A stretch of DNA of 64,000 nt from Allosphingosinicella sp042666435 (GTDB lineage: Bacteria > Pseudomonadota > Alphaproteobacteria > Sphingomonadales > Sphingomonadaceae), in the NCBI RefSeq assembly GCF_042666435.1, contig NZ_JBHTDC010000002.1:1-64000 (forward strand). The letters run 5' to 3'. Below, piece after piece: positions 1 through 7,882 of this stretch. The position numbers and the translations under genes were made by a program. The notes beneath the pieces are model-generated. The model made no database searches. It saw only the letters and a program-made list of their open reading frames with translations, and had not been told where the DNA came from. Within the stretch, counting starts at the first letter, position 1. Each line of letters opens with the position of its first letter.

Positions 1-38
1 AAGGCACGGCATGGTCCATTAGCTGGTAGACGGATGGG

Positions 39-104
39 GAACGTCGGCTTTCCACCCGAAACGGACATCGGGCGAATGTCTGCTTTCGACCCATTGCGGA
101 CATT
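39..104. repeat. AATGTCC-type palindromic repeat, tandem copies
   Basis: Positions 75-104 form a hairpin with arms AATGTCTGC and GCGGACATT (one G:T pair) around a 12-nt loop. A decayed copy lies just before it at 39-71, with the same TTTCCACCC loop core. A perfect copy occurs at 573-602 and a decayed one near 1039-1067. The family looks like a small extragenic palindromic repeat; its function is unknown. Confidence 0.6.
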
Positions 105-128
105 GGGTTGCGCGGGCATCCAGTCGTG

Positions 129-560
129 ATGACGAGAAGTCCGGAACGGCTACAGAAGCTGCTGCGACAAAATCAGCTGAAGTTGCGGGCCGCCGAGCTG
201 GTCAAACTATGGTCCAGCCATGGCGTTGCTGCCTCTCCCGTATCCCATACCCGCTTCTGGAAGCTGATTGATCGCCTTAGGGGCGGGCGCTCTTGGCCGC
301 TGGAACAGGTGGACGATCTGAGGGGAGCGGTGAGCCGCTTCGCCGGCACGTCTGATTTGATCACCGTCATGGGGTGGAACGTCGAAGAAGAGCCGCCGCT
401 ACTCATGTCCACCCAAGCCTTGTTGCGCGCCCTCGACCGTATCGAGAGGGTCTATCCCGATGGTTTCATACTCATCGACGAGGGGAGCCAAAGCGCCCTT
501 GTAATCGACATCGATGGTGAGGAAGGCACCCACGGAAGCCGGGTCGACCTTCCCATTTGA
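129..560 (+). CDS. hypothetical protein, 143 aa
   Basis: No family is recognised. The protein is soluble, with no signal peptide or membrane segment. Its N-terminal half is basic and helical (MTRSPERLQKLLRQNQLKLR), and the C-terminal part contains a short acidic beta-rich stretch (ALVIDIDGEEG). The ATG at 129 is preferred over the upstream in-frame codon at 108, because the latter lies directly against the upstream hairpin repeat and neither has a clear ribosome site. The gene is bracketed by AATGTCC-type palindromes at 75-104 and 573-602, so it could have moved with them, or the repeats may simply be extragenic. A genuine but uncharacterised gene is more likely than not. Confidence 0.5.
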   Translation: MTRSPERLQKLLRQNQLKLRAAELVKLWSSHGVAASPVSHTRFWKLIDRLRGGRSWPLEQVDDLRGAVSRFAGTSDLITVMGWNVEEEPPLLMSTQALLRALDRIERVYPDGFILIDEGSQSALVIDIDGEEGTHGSRVDLPI

Positions 561-572
561 GGCCGTCTTCGG

Positions 573-602
573 AATGTCCGCTTTCCACCCATTGCGGACA
601 TT
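573..602. repeat. AATGTCC-type palindromic repeat, perfect copy
   Basis: The arms AATGTCCGC (573-581) and GCGGACATT (594-602) are exact reverse complements around the loop TTTCCACCCATT. It lies between the 3' ends of two convergent genes, so as RNA it could act as a 3' hairpin in either direction, although no T-tract follows. A decayed copy with the GCGGACATT arm lies at about 1039-1067. Confidence 0.65.
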
Positions 603-606
603 CGGC

Positions 607-1014
607 TCAGTAGGATGTCGCAAGATGCAGCGAGTAGTCGGGCAGGTGAAAGCCGTGCTGATCCCAAGCCATAATGGTCTTCGCTGGCACCGCTATGAGA
701 AGTGACACCAGCAATCCAGAAATAGCGCGTCTACGCCCCTTCTCGCTCACTCGCCGCCAAAGCGACCCGCTTGCGAAGTAGAGGGGGAGGAGAACGAACC
801 AGCCCCAGACAAGGCCGATTGTGGTGGAGAGAGTGTCGTGCACCACCGTCCCAGATTCGAAAGCTGCCAAGCACCACCCCAGACCAAAGACACTTCCCCA
901 GACGACGTTCGAGCCCCATTGGCTGAACGCCATCCCGAAAATCAGCGACGGGACGATGGAGCTAAACAGAAGCGGGCCGAGGACGAAGTAAGTTCGGAAC
1001 TGGTGCTCAGTCAT
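607..1014 (-). CDS. hypothetical small integral membrane protein, 135 aa
   Basis: No family is recognised. The protein is mostly hydrophobic with about four predicted membrane helices: roughly residues 8-28, 33-55, 62-82 and 97-112. A basic loop (SEKGRRR) falls before the last helix, and the C-terminal tail is short and polar with several histidines. There is no lipobox or recognisable catalytic motif. It is transcribed toward the convergent hypothetical gene at 129-560, with a palindromic repeat between them. The start is the first ATG of the frame and its ribosome site is weak. Confidence 0.55.
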   Translation of the reverse strand: MTEHQFRTYFVLGPLLFSSIVPSLIFGMAFSQWGSNVVWGSVFGLGWCLAAFESGTVVHDTLSTTIGLVWGWFVLLPLYFASGSLWRRVSEKGRRRAISGLLVSLLIAVPAKTIMAWDQHGFHLPDYSLHLATSY

Positions 1015-1102
1015 CCGGCAATATCTATCCCGCTGGGTATCTGGTTTCCATCCTTAGCGGACATTGGCAGGCCCGGCCTGAGAAGCCGTTCCCGCTCACT
1101 GG

Positions 1103-1144
1103 AAAACAACCGCGCCGGCCCTGTCCTTCGACAAGGCCGGCGCG
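1103..1144 (-). terminator. Rho-independent terminator of the DUF885/amidohydrolase operon
   Basis: CGCGCCGGCC (1111-1120) and GGCCGGCGCG (1135-1144) form a perfect 10-bp stem. Read on the minus strand, the hairpin is followed by TTGTTTTCC. It sits just past the stop codon of the DUF885 gene that ends at 1169, exactly where a minus-strand operon terminator is expected. Confidence 0.8.
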
Positions 1145-1168
1145 GCGTTTCCGGCGGGAGTCGCCGCT

Positions 1169-2956
1169 TCAGGGAGCGGCGGCCGCCATTGGCGGGTTCT
1201 CGCCGCCGTCGGCGATGAACTTGTCCATCCGCGCCTCCAGCACCGGCAGCGGCACGGAGCCGATGGCGAGGATCGCGTCGTGGAATTTGCGCTGGTCGAA
1301 TTTCGGCCCGAGCGCCTCCTCGGCCTCGCGCCGGTGGCGGCGGATCTGGAGCTCGCCGAGCTTGTACGAGACCGCCTGGCCCGGCCAGGCGATGTAGCGG
1401 TCGACTTCGGTCGTGATCTCGTGATCGGAGAGCGCGAGATTCTCCTTCATGTAGGCGAGCGCCTTGTCGCGGCTCCAGCCATAATGGTGGATGCCGGTAT
1501 CGACGACGAGCCGCACCGCCCGCCACATCTCATAAGTGTGCCGGCCGAACTCCTGATAGGGCGTCTCGTAAATGTCCATCACCGTGCCGAGCCATTCGGT
1601 GTAGAGCCCCCAGCCCTCGCCATAGCCGGAGAAGGAACTGGCGTTGCGGAAGGCCGGCCGCTCCGGACCTTCGAGCGCGAGCGCGCCCTGGAAACTGTGG
1701 CCGGGCGTGCATTCGTGAAGGGCCAGTGCCGGCAGGGTGTAGAGCGGCCGCGCCGGCAGATTGTAGGTGTTGAACAGGCAGCTTTCGAGGCCGCCGCGGC
1801 CGCCCGTATAGATCGGCGCCAGCGCGGGCGGCACCGGCAGGATGCCGTGGCGGAAGCGCGGCAGGAAGCCGATCGTGTCCTTGAGCTTCAGGTCCGCCTT
1901 CTTGACCCAGTACGCCGCGTTGGCGAGCAGCTCGTGCGGCGTCTTGGCGTAGAATTGGGGGTCGGTGCGCAGGAAGTGCATGAATTCGGCGAGGCTGCCG
2001 TCGAACCCGGCCTCCTCTTTGGTCGCCTCCATCTCCGCCCTGATCCGCGCCACTTCGCCCAGGCCGATCTGGTGGATCTCCTCGGGCGTCAGCTTCAGCG
2101 TCGTGAACTTCTCGATCATCGCCTGATAATAAGCATTGCCGTCGGGAAGCGTGGACGCGCCGATCTCGGTGCGCGCCTTCGGCAGATATTCGTCGCGGAT
2201 GAAGGTCAGCAGTTCCGCATAAGCCGGGGCGACCTCACCGGCGATGACGGCCTTCGCCTCGGCCTGGAGCCGCGCCTGATCGGCGGCGGGGATGGACGGG
2301 GGCATCTTGGTGAACGGCGCGTAGAGCGGATTGCTCTCGTCGGCGGCGACATAAGGCTCGATCGTCTTGTCGCGGCCGGTGACGGAGACCCTGGGCACGG
2401 TGAAGCCGCGGGCCAGGCCGGCGCGCATATTGGCGGTATGCTCGCCGAAATAGCGCGGCACGTCGCGCAGGCGCCCCAGATAGCGCTCATATTCGGCGAC
2501 GTCCTGATAGCCTTCGCGCGGCGTGAAACCGGTCCAGAAGAAGGAGTCGGAGTTGAACGGCGCTTCGTAGGTTTTGAAGCGTATGTCGTTGACGAAGGCG
2601 GTCAGGATCGTCTCGAAGACGTCGGCATTGACCCGTTCCTCGGCGGACAGCTGGTCGCGCGGGATCTTGTCCAGCTCGGCGAGGACGTTCGTCCAGTAAT
2701 CGAACCGGCGCTGCTGGGTTGCCGCGTCGACGCGCGGCATATGGTCGGCGGAGGCGCCGCGGCCCTCCTCGCCAGGTTCGCGCGCCATTTCCTTTTCGCG
2801 CCAGGACCATTCGGCGTCATACAGAGCCTTGAGCCGCGCGTCGGCGCTGCCCGGGACGGGAGCCGTCGCCCCGGTCGTGGCTTGCGCGGCCGGCGCAACG
2901 GCCGGGGTGGTAAGAAGCAGGACCGCCGCAATGGCGCCGATGGATATGTGTCTCAT
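1169..2956 (-). CDS. DUF885 family secreted hydrolase
   Basis: A 595-aa protein with an N-terminal Sec signal peptide (MRHISIGAIAAVLLLTTPAV). It carries the family's zinc-type signature ALHECTPGHSF in the C-terminal half, where the HE and PGH residues probably bind metal. DUF885 proteins resemble gluzincin metallopeptidases, but few substrates are known. The start at 2956 follows GGAGGGG by 6-7 nt; an in-frame ATG 15 nt upstream overlaps that ribosome site and is less likely. The gene is last in the receptor-amidohydrolase-DUF885 series, only 23 nt after the amidohydrolase, and is followed by a terminator hairpin. I infer a periplasmic peptidase that processes the imported substrate. A paralogue lies at 31896-33737. 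Confidence 0.9.
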   Translation of the reverse strand: MRHISIGAIAAVLLLTTPAVAPAAQATTGATAPVPGSADARLKALYDAEWSWREKEMAREPGEEGRGASADHMPRVDAATQQRRFDYWTNVLAELDKIPRDQLSAEERVNADVFETILTAFVNDIRFKTYEAPFNSDSFFWTGFTPREGYQDVAEYERYLGRLRDVPRYFGEHTANMRAGLARGFTVPRVSVTGRDKTIEPYVAADESNPLYAPFTKMPPSIPAADQARLQAEAKAVIAGEVAPAYAELLTFIRDEYLPKARTEIGASTLPDGNAYYQAMIEKFTTLKLTPEEIHQIGLGEVARIRAEMEATKEEAGFDGSLAEFMHFLRTDPQFYAKTPHELLANAAYWVKKADLKLKDTIGFLPRFRHGILPVPPALAPIYTGGRGGLESCLFNTYNLPARPLYTLPALALHECTPGHSFQGALALEGPERPAFRNASSFSGYGEGWGLYTEWLGTVMDIYETPYQEFGRHTYEMWRAVRLVVDTGIHHYGWSRDKALAYMKENLALSDHEITTEVDRYIAWPGQAVSYKLGELQIRRHRREAEEALGPKFDQRKFHDAILAIGSVPLPVLEARMDKFIADGGENPPMAAAAP

Positions 2957-2979
2957 GAATTTCCCCTCCATGGGTCTCG

Positions 2980-4635
2980 TTATCGCGTGAGGTCGACGGC
3001 TTCGATGGTCATCGGGCCGGGCGGTATGTCCCGCTCCGCCTTCTGGCTCGCCACCATGTCGCGGACCTCGGCGCGCAGCTTGCGGGCATCGTAGATTATG
3101 CCGTCCTTCACCGTATAGAGGATGCCGCCGACGCGCTCGACCTGGCCGGTCGCGTCGTTGAGCTTCAGCGTGCCCGTACCGAAGAGCAATTTCAGGTTCG
3201 CAACCGGATTGCCCTTGACGATGACCAGATCCGCCTTGCGGCCGACGCGGATGGTGCCGACCTCGTCGTCATGGCCGAGCGCCTTCGCCCCGGCCTGGGT
3301 GGCGGCGTGGATCACTTCCAATGAACTGAACCCCGCCTCGCGCAGCAACTCCATCTCCTGGGTGTAGCCGAAGCCGTAGAGATTGTAGATGTAGCCGCTG
3401 TCGCTGCCGACGGTGACGATGCCGCCGCGATTCTTGTAGTCGTTCACGAACCGCATCCACAGGCCGTAATTCTCCTTCCACGCCATCTCGTCCTCGGTGG
3501 TCCAGTCGAACCAGTAGGAACCGTGATTGGTGCGGCTGGGGCGGTACCAGTCCCAGAGCGCGGGGAGCGTATATTCGTCGTGCCAGGAGGCCCGGCTCAT
3601 GCGCATGAAATCGCGGCTGGTGAGATAGGCGGTGAAGGTCGGGCTGAGCACGAACTTGCGCTCCAGGAGGGTGTCCATCACCTTGTTCCAGGCTTCGGAC
3701 CCCGGCTCGGCGGCCTGCGCCCACAGGCGCCCCGCCTCGCCGAACCGCATCTGCTCGTCATTGTTGACGAAGTTGCCGGGGAAAGCCTGGATCGCCTTGT
3801 CGGTGAACATCGCCTCAGGCAGGCCGTACCAATGCTCCATCGAATCGAGGCCGTGGGCCGAGGTCTGGAGGACGTCGGCATAGGAGACGACCTGCTGGGC
3901 ATGGTGCATGGTGGTGCGCAGGCCCACCTTCTCGGCCTCGTCCAGCGCGGCGTAGAGAACGTCCTCCTCGCCGCCGATGAACTTGATGCCGTCGGCGCCG
4001 CGGCGTTTGGCTTCCTGGACGGCGAAGCGCGCGGTGTCGGCGTCGTTGACCGGCTTGTCGAGTATGTCCTGGAACATCGGGTAGATGTCGATGCGCGGGG
4101 CGACGATCTCGTTGCGCTCGCTGCGGCGCTTGACGTCGACCAGCCATTCGATCGGCCGCCCGCTGCTGCCGACGTCGCGCACCGACGTGACGCCATTGGC
4201 GATCCACAGCTTCAGCACATATTCGGAAGGAACGTTCTGCCCGTCCCCCAGGCTGTGGAGGTGGACGTGGGAATCGACGAAGCCGGGCAGGACATAATGG
4301 CCGGTGAGATCGATCTCATGGTCACCGGGCGCGGCGCGGCGGCTCTCGTCGATCGCTCCGGGCGAGCCGATCGACTTGATCTCGGCAATCCGGTCCCCGG
4401 AAAGGACGATATCGAACGGCCCCTGCGCGGGGGCGCCGGTGCCGTTGACGATGGTGACGTTGCGAAGCACCGTCCGCTGATAGGGGCCGACGCCGTCGGT
4501 GCGGGCGGGGATCGGATCGGCGATGGGCGCGGCGGAAGCGGGAGCCGCCGCGGCCGGCAGGGGCATCGTCGCCAGCGCGGTGAGGAGAGCGAGGCCGCCC
4601 AGTGAGCGCATCATCCTGGCACGTACTATCTTCAT
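2980..4635 (-). CDS. amidohydrolase family protein (secreted, metal-dependent)
   Basis: A 551-aa amidohydrolase-superfamily enzyme with a signal peptide after MKIVRARMMRSLGG. Visible motifs are the metal-binding HVHLHS after FVDSH, a later HHAQQV histidine region, DSMEHW, and the aspartate motif GSDSGY, all in the usual TIM-barrel order. Relatives include imidazolonepropionase-like enzymes and Xaa-Pro/Xaa-Arg dipeptidases; the exact substrate cannot be read from sequence. The start at 4635 follows a GAAGAGG site. Its position between a TonB receptor and a DUF885 hydrolase, opposite a hydroxyproline-type enzyme, suggests dipeptide or N-acyl amino acid hydrolysis (inference). The hairpin upstream (4664-4690) may reduce read-through from the receptor gene. 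Confidence 0.88.
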   Translation of the reverse strand: MKIVRARMMRSLGGLALLTALATMPLPAAAAPASAAPIADPIPARTDGVGPYQRTVLRNVTIVNGTGAPAQGPFDIVLSGDRIAEIKSIGSPGAIDESRRAAPGDHEIDLTGHYVLPGFVDSHVHLHSLGDGQNVPSEYVLKLWIANGVTSVRDVGSSGRPIEWLVDVKRRSERNEIVAPRIDIYPMFQDILDKPVNDADTARFAVQEAKRRGADGIKFIGGEEDVLYAALDEAEKVGLRTTMHHAQQVVSYADVLQTSAHGLDSMEHWYGLPEAMFTDKAIQAFPGNFVNNDEQMRFGEAGRLWAQAAEPGSEAWNKVMDTLLERKFVLSPTFTAYLTSRDFMRMSRASWHDEYTLPALWDWYRPSRTNHGSYWFDWTTEDEMAWKENYGLWMRFVNDYKNRGGIVTVGSDSGYIYNLYGFGYTQEMELLREAGFSSLEVIHAATQAGAKALGHDDEVGTIRVGRKADLVIVKGNPVANLKLLFGTGTLKLNDATGQVERVGGILYTVKDGIIYDARKLRAEVRDMVASQKAERDIPPGPMTIEAVDLTR

Positions 4636-4653
4636 CGAAATATATCCTCTTCC

Positions 4654-4690
4654 CGAAAAAGGAGCGCCGCCGATCAGGGATCGGCGGCGC
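4654..4690 (-). terminator. intercistronic terminator after the TonB receptor gene
   Basis: GCGCCGCCGATC (4664-4675) pairs perfectly with GATCGGCGGCGC (4679-4690) over a 3-nt loop. On the minus strand it is followed by TCCTTTTTC. It lies between the receptor stop (4701) and the amidohydrolase start (4635), so it probably lets high receptor expression coexist with lower enzyme expression. Confidence 0.8.
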
Positions 4691-4700
4691 CAAGGGACGA

Positions 4701-7667
4701 TCAGAACTTCAACCGGGCTCCCATGAAGAAGCGCCGGCCGACGACGTCGTAGAGCGAGGGATCGGTATTGGTGTCCGCGGAAATGGCGGTGCCGAGGATC
4801 GGCGGCTGGTTGTCGAAGAGATTGTCGATGCCGCCGAACAGCTCGACCTCCTCCATCACCTCGGCTGTCACCGCCGCGTCGAAATACCATTGCGCGGGAG
4901 CCTCCAGGACGGCGGCGGTGAGGCCCGGATAGAGCTTCATGTCGCCGATCATCCGCCCGGCGAGCCTGACGGTCAGAGGCCCGCTGTTGTAGGTCGAGCT
5001 AAGGTTGAGCTTGAGATCGGGCGATGCGAAGACGCCGTTGCCGGTGCAGCCGCCGCCGAAATGGCCCGAGCAGTCGAGCGGGTCCTGGTCGGCGATCACC
5101 TGCGTCGACCGCTCGAACAGGAAGCTCGCCACCGCGCTCAAGGCCAGAGTCGCCCGCTCGCCTCCGATCTGCGCGAAGGGCAGGTCCAGACGGTAATCGA
5201 CCTGCGCGTCGATACCCTCGACCTTGAGCGAGCCGATATTGTTGAGCTGGGTCGAGACGAAGTTGATCTGGCCATTGGAGAAGCGGTTGATTGCCTGACA
5301 GGTGGCCGAATTCTGGTCCAGCGTCGTGAAGCAGTCGTTCAGCGTCTGGTTGGCGTTGATCCGGGCGATGGCGTCGTCGACCGACACCTTGAAATAATCG
5401 ACCGTGATGTTGAGGCGCGGGATGAACGGCGGCGAGACGACAGCGCCGAAGGTGAAGGTCTTGGACCTCTCCTCGGTCAGGTTCGGATTGCCGCCGGTGC
5501 GGGCGTCGAAGCCGACATTCGCCTGGGTGAAGGTCGGCAGATCGGCGCGCAGAACGCCCTGCGCCACGCACAGATCCTGCTGGGCCTGACTGGGGTTGCG
5601 CGAGGCGACGCAGGGATCCTCGCCGGACGTGAAACCGGTGGAGATCGGATCCTTGAGCTCGTTGATGGTAGGCGCGCGGATCGCCCGGTTGAACGCCGAC
5701 CGGAAGCGGAACCAGTCGACCGGCGCATATTCGGCGCCGATCTTCCATGTGAAGACGCCGCCGACCGTTTTGTTGTCGCCGCCATAATCGGAGTAGCGGG
5801 CCGCGCCCTCCAGCGCGAGCGTGTCGGCGAACGGCATGTCCGAGAGGATCGGCACGCGCAATTCGCCGAACAATTCGGACACGTTGAAGCCGCCCTCAAC
5901 CGCGGCCTGCGAGACGGCGCCATATTCGTTGGCGAGATCGAGCGGGCTGGGATTGAAGACGTAGCTGTCCTTGCGGTGCTCGACACCCATGGCCAAGGCG
6001 ACGGGCCCGGCCGGGAGATCGAACAAGGTGCCGCTCAAGGACGCGCCCATCGACGTCCGCGTGAACCGGTCATCGCTGGCGCGGATCGGCGTGATGAACC
6101 GGCCGGCTTCGGGCGTGATGCTGTCGAGCCCGAAGATGTTGACCGGAACGCAGCCGAGGACCTGGTTACGGCAGACGACGTCGCCGTCGGCATCGACGAT
6201 CGTATCCAGACCCTGGCTCAGCCGCGTACCCGAGATCAGGTTTTGTGTTCGGCTGTCCGTGCGGTTGCGCTGATACTGGAAGAAACTGTCGTAGTTCCAG
6301 TCCCGATCCGCCAGTTCGAAGGACCCGCGCAGACCCGTGGTGAGGCTGAAGGCGTTACGCTCGAAGAAGTTCTGGCGCGGCCCCAGCTCGCTGTAGCGAC
6401 GGCCCGCCCCGACGATGGCCGCCGTTCCGTCGCCGTCGGCGTCGAAGATGGCGGCATTGTTCGTGAAGAAGTCGCGAACCGCATCCGACAGGCCGGGGTT
6501 TGTCGCGTAATTGGGGACGAGCAGGGTGCCGCTGCCCGCGCCCGGGGTCACCGGGGTTGCCGAATCCGGGGCGAGCTGGGAGCGGTTGCGCGTGTTGACG
6601 TAATAGGCTTCGCCATAGATCTCGACGGCATCCGAAAGCTCGTAGCGGGCGAGAGTGGAGACCTGGATGCGCTCGAGCGGGCGCTGCAGGTAGTTGAACG
6701 AGGAATAATTGTAGGCGTCCTCGGGGTTGCAATAAGGCAGGACCTGACCGTTCTCGCCGAACCGGATGCCGGTGATGGAGGTGCAGGCCCCGCTCGGGGT
6801 CAGGTTGACGCCGACGAGTTGGTCGCGCTGGGTGCTGCTGAGGCTGATGCGGGTGCCGGGGATGGCGCTGGAGCCGCCGGGCACGAGCTCTCCGTTGATC
6901 GTGTCGAGCGGCACCGCCGAGAAGGCCCGGCCCGACTGGAAGATCGGATTACGTTTCGTATAGGATCCGGAGACGGTGACGTTGCCGCGATTCTCGTCCA
7001 GGTTGGTGCCGACGGTGAGGTCGATCTTGTGCGAGGCGCCGTCGTCCTCGAATGTCTGCCCATATTGATAGCTCGCCTCGACCCCGTCGAAGCTGTCGTC
7101 GAGGATGAAATTGACCGCGCCGGCAATGGCGTCCGAGCCGTAGACGGCCGAAGCGCCGCCGGTGATGATCTCGACCCGCTTGATGAGCGCGTCCGGGATC
7201 GAGGAAAGATCGACTTGGCCGTCGGAATTGGCCGGGATGAAACGGCGGCCGTTGACGAGCACCAGGGTACGGGTGGCGCCGAGGCCGCGAAGGTTGGCGG
7301 TCAGAACGCCCGAGCCCCCGCCATTGTTGACGTTCGAGGTGTTGCCCGACGAGAGCTGCGGAAATTCGTTGATCGTATTCTCGATCGTCACGCTGCCGGA
7401 AAGCTTGATGTCATCCTCGCCGACCACCGTCAGCGGGCTTGGCGCCGCGAGATCGGAGCGGATCAGGCGCGATCCGGTCACCACGATCGCGGTGTCCTCG
7501 GGCGCGGCCGCGAAAGCGGGATCGGTGGCGGGAATTTCTTCGGCCGGAGTCTCGGGCGCGTCCTGTGCCAACGCCAGATTGGGGCTCAGGAAAACAACTC
7601 CACAAAGGAGCGACGAAGACAATAACAAGCGGCGACGCGAAGATAGCCTGATAGAATGACTGGACAT
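4701..7667 (-). CDS. TonB-dependent outer membrane receptor
   Basis: A 988-aa receptor that imports a substrate through the outer membrane using TonB energy. The signal peptide ends near LALAQD. The plug domain starts around residue 60 (AIVVTGSRL) with the typical VLVNGRRF and ASAVYGSDAIAGAVNF motifs near residues 130-185. A long beta-barrel follows and ends in the aromatic FFMGARLKF needed for outer-membrane insertion. The start is set by GGGGAGAGG just upstream. There is no N-terminal signalling extension, so it is not an ECF-coupled transducer. It is first in the operon with the amidohydrolase and DUF885 genes. The substrate is unknown; peptides or proline derivatives are inferred from the neighbours. 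Confidence 0.95.
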   Translation of the reverse strand: MSSHSIRLSSRRRLLLSSSLLCGVVFLSPNLALAQDAPETPAEEIPATDPAFAAAPEDTAIVVTGSRLIRSDLAAPSPLTVVGEDDIKLSGSVTIENTINEFPQLSSGNTSNVNNGGGSGVLTANLRGLGATRTLVLVNGRRFIPANSDGQVDLSSIPDALIKRVEIITGGASAVYGSDAIAGAVNFILDDSFDGVEASYQYGQTFEDDGASHKIDLTVGTNLDENRGNVTVSGSYTKRNPIFQSGRAFSAVPLDTINGELVPGGSSAIPGTRISLSSTQRDQLVGVNLTPSGACTSITGIRFGENGQVLPYCNPEDAYNYSSFNYLQRPLERIQVSTLARYELSDAVEIYGEAYYVNTRNRSQLAPDSATPVTPGAGSGTLLVPNYATNPGLSDAVRDFFTNNAAIFDADGDGTAAIVGAGRRYSELGPRQNFFERNAFSLTTGLRGSFELADRDWNYDSFFQYQRNRTDSRTQNLISGTRLSQGLDTIVDADGDVVCRNQVLGCVPVNIFGLDSITPEAGRFITPIRASDDRFTRTSMGASLSGTLFDLPAGPVALAMGVEHRKDSYVFNPSPLDLANEYGAVSQAAVEGGFNVSELFGELRVPILSDMPFADTLALEGAARYSDYGGDNKTVGGVFTWKIGAEYAPVDWFRFRSAFNRAIRAPTINELKDPISTGFTSGEDPCVASRNPSQAQQDLCVAQGVLRADLPTFTQANVGFDARTGGNPNLTEERSKTFTFGAVVSPPFIPRLNITVDYFKVSVDDAIARINANQTLNDCFTTLDQNSATCQAINRFSNGQINFVSTQLNNIGSLKVEGIDAQVDYRLDLPFAQIGGERATLALSAVASFLFERSTQVIADQDPLDCSGHFGGGCTGNGVFASPDLKLNLSSTYNSGPLTVRLAGRMIGDMKLYPGLTAAVLEAPAQWYFDAAVTAEVMEEVELFGGIDNLFDNQPPILGTAISADTNTDPSLYDVVGRRFFMGARLKF

Positions 7668-7795
7668 GAACCTCTCCCCTTAAGCTGATCCTTTTGGATT
7701 CTTGCTCGTATGCGAGGTCGACCCCGTGCGAGGCGACCTTATGAATTCAGTTGGATGACACCTCCCGTTTCGGCTCTGCGACCGATTCGACTACT

Positions 7796-7815
7796 GTATA
7801 CGAAATACGATATAC
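7796..7815. promoter_or_regulatory. possible operator in the divergent receptor/racemase promoter region
   Basis: GTATACGAAATACGATATAC is an AT-rich imperfect inverted repeat (GTATA...TATAC) in the 215-nt gap between the divergent TonB receptor and proline-racemase-family genes. GTATAC-cored operators are common for GntR-family (FCD) regulators of amino-acid catabolism. No regulator gene is next to it here, so the assignment is tentative. Confidence 0.35.
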
Positions 7816-7882
7816 GTGGCAGTAAGCCTGTCAAGAGGTATGGTCCGCAGGTTCGGGAACGGTGAATGACGGGGAGAATGAG

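Noticed and set aside
4602..7625. A 1007-codon open frame on the plus strand, antisense to the TonB receptor
   Set aside because: It mirrors the receptor gene, has a Val/Asp/Gly/Arg-rich composition typical of GC-rich antisense frames, and shows no motifs or ribosome site.
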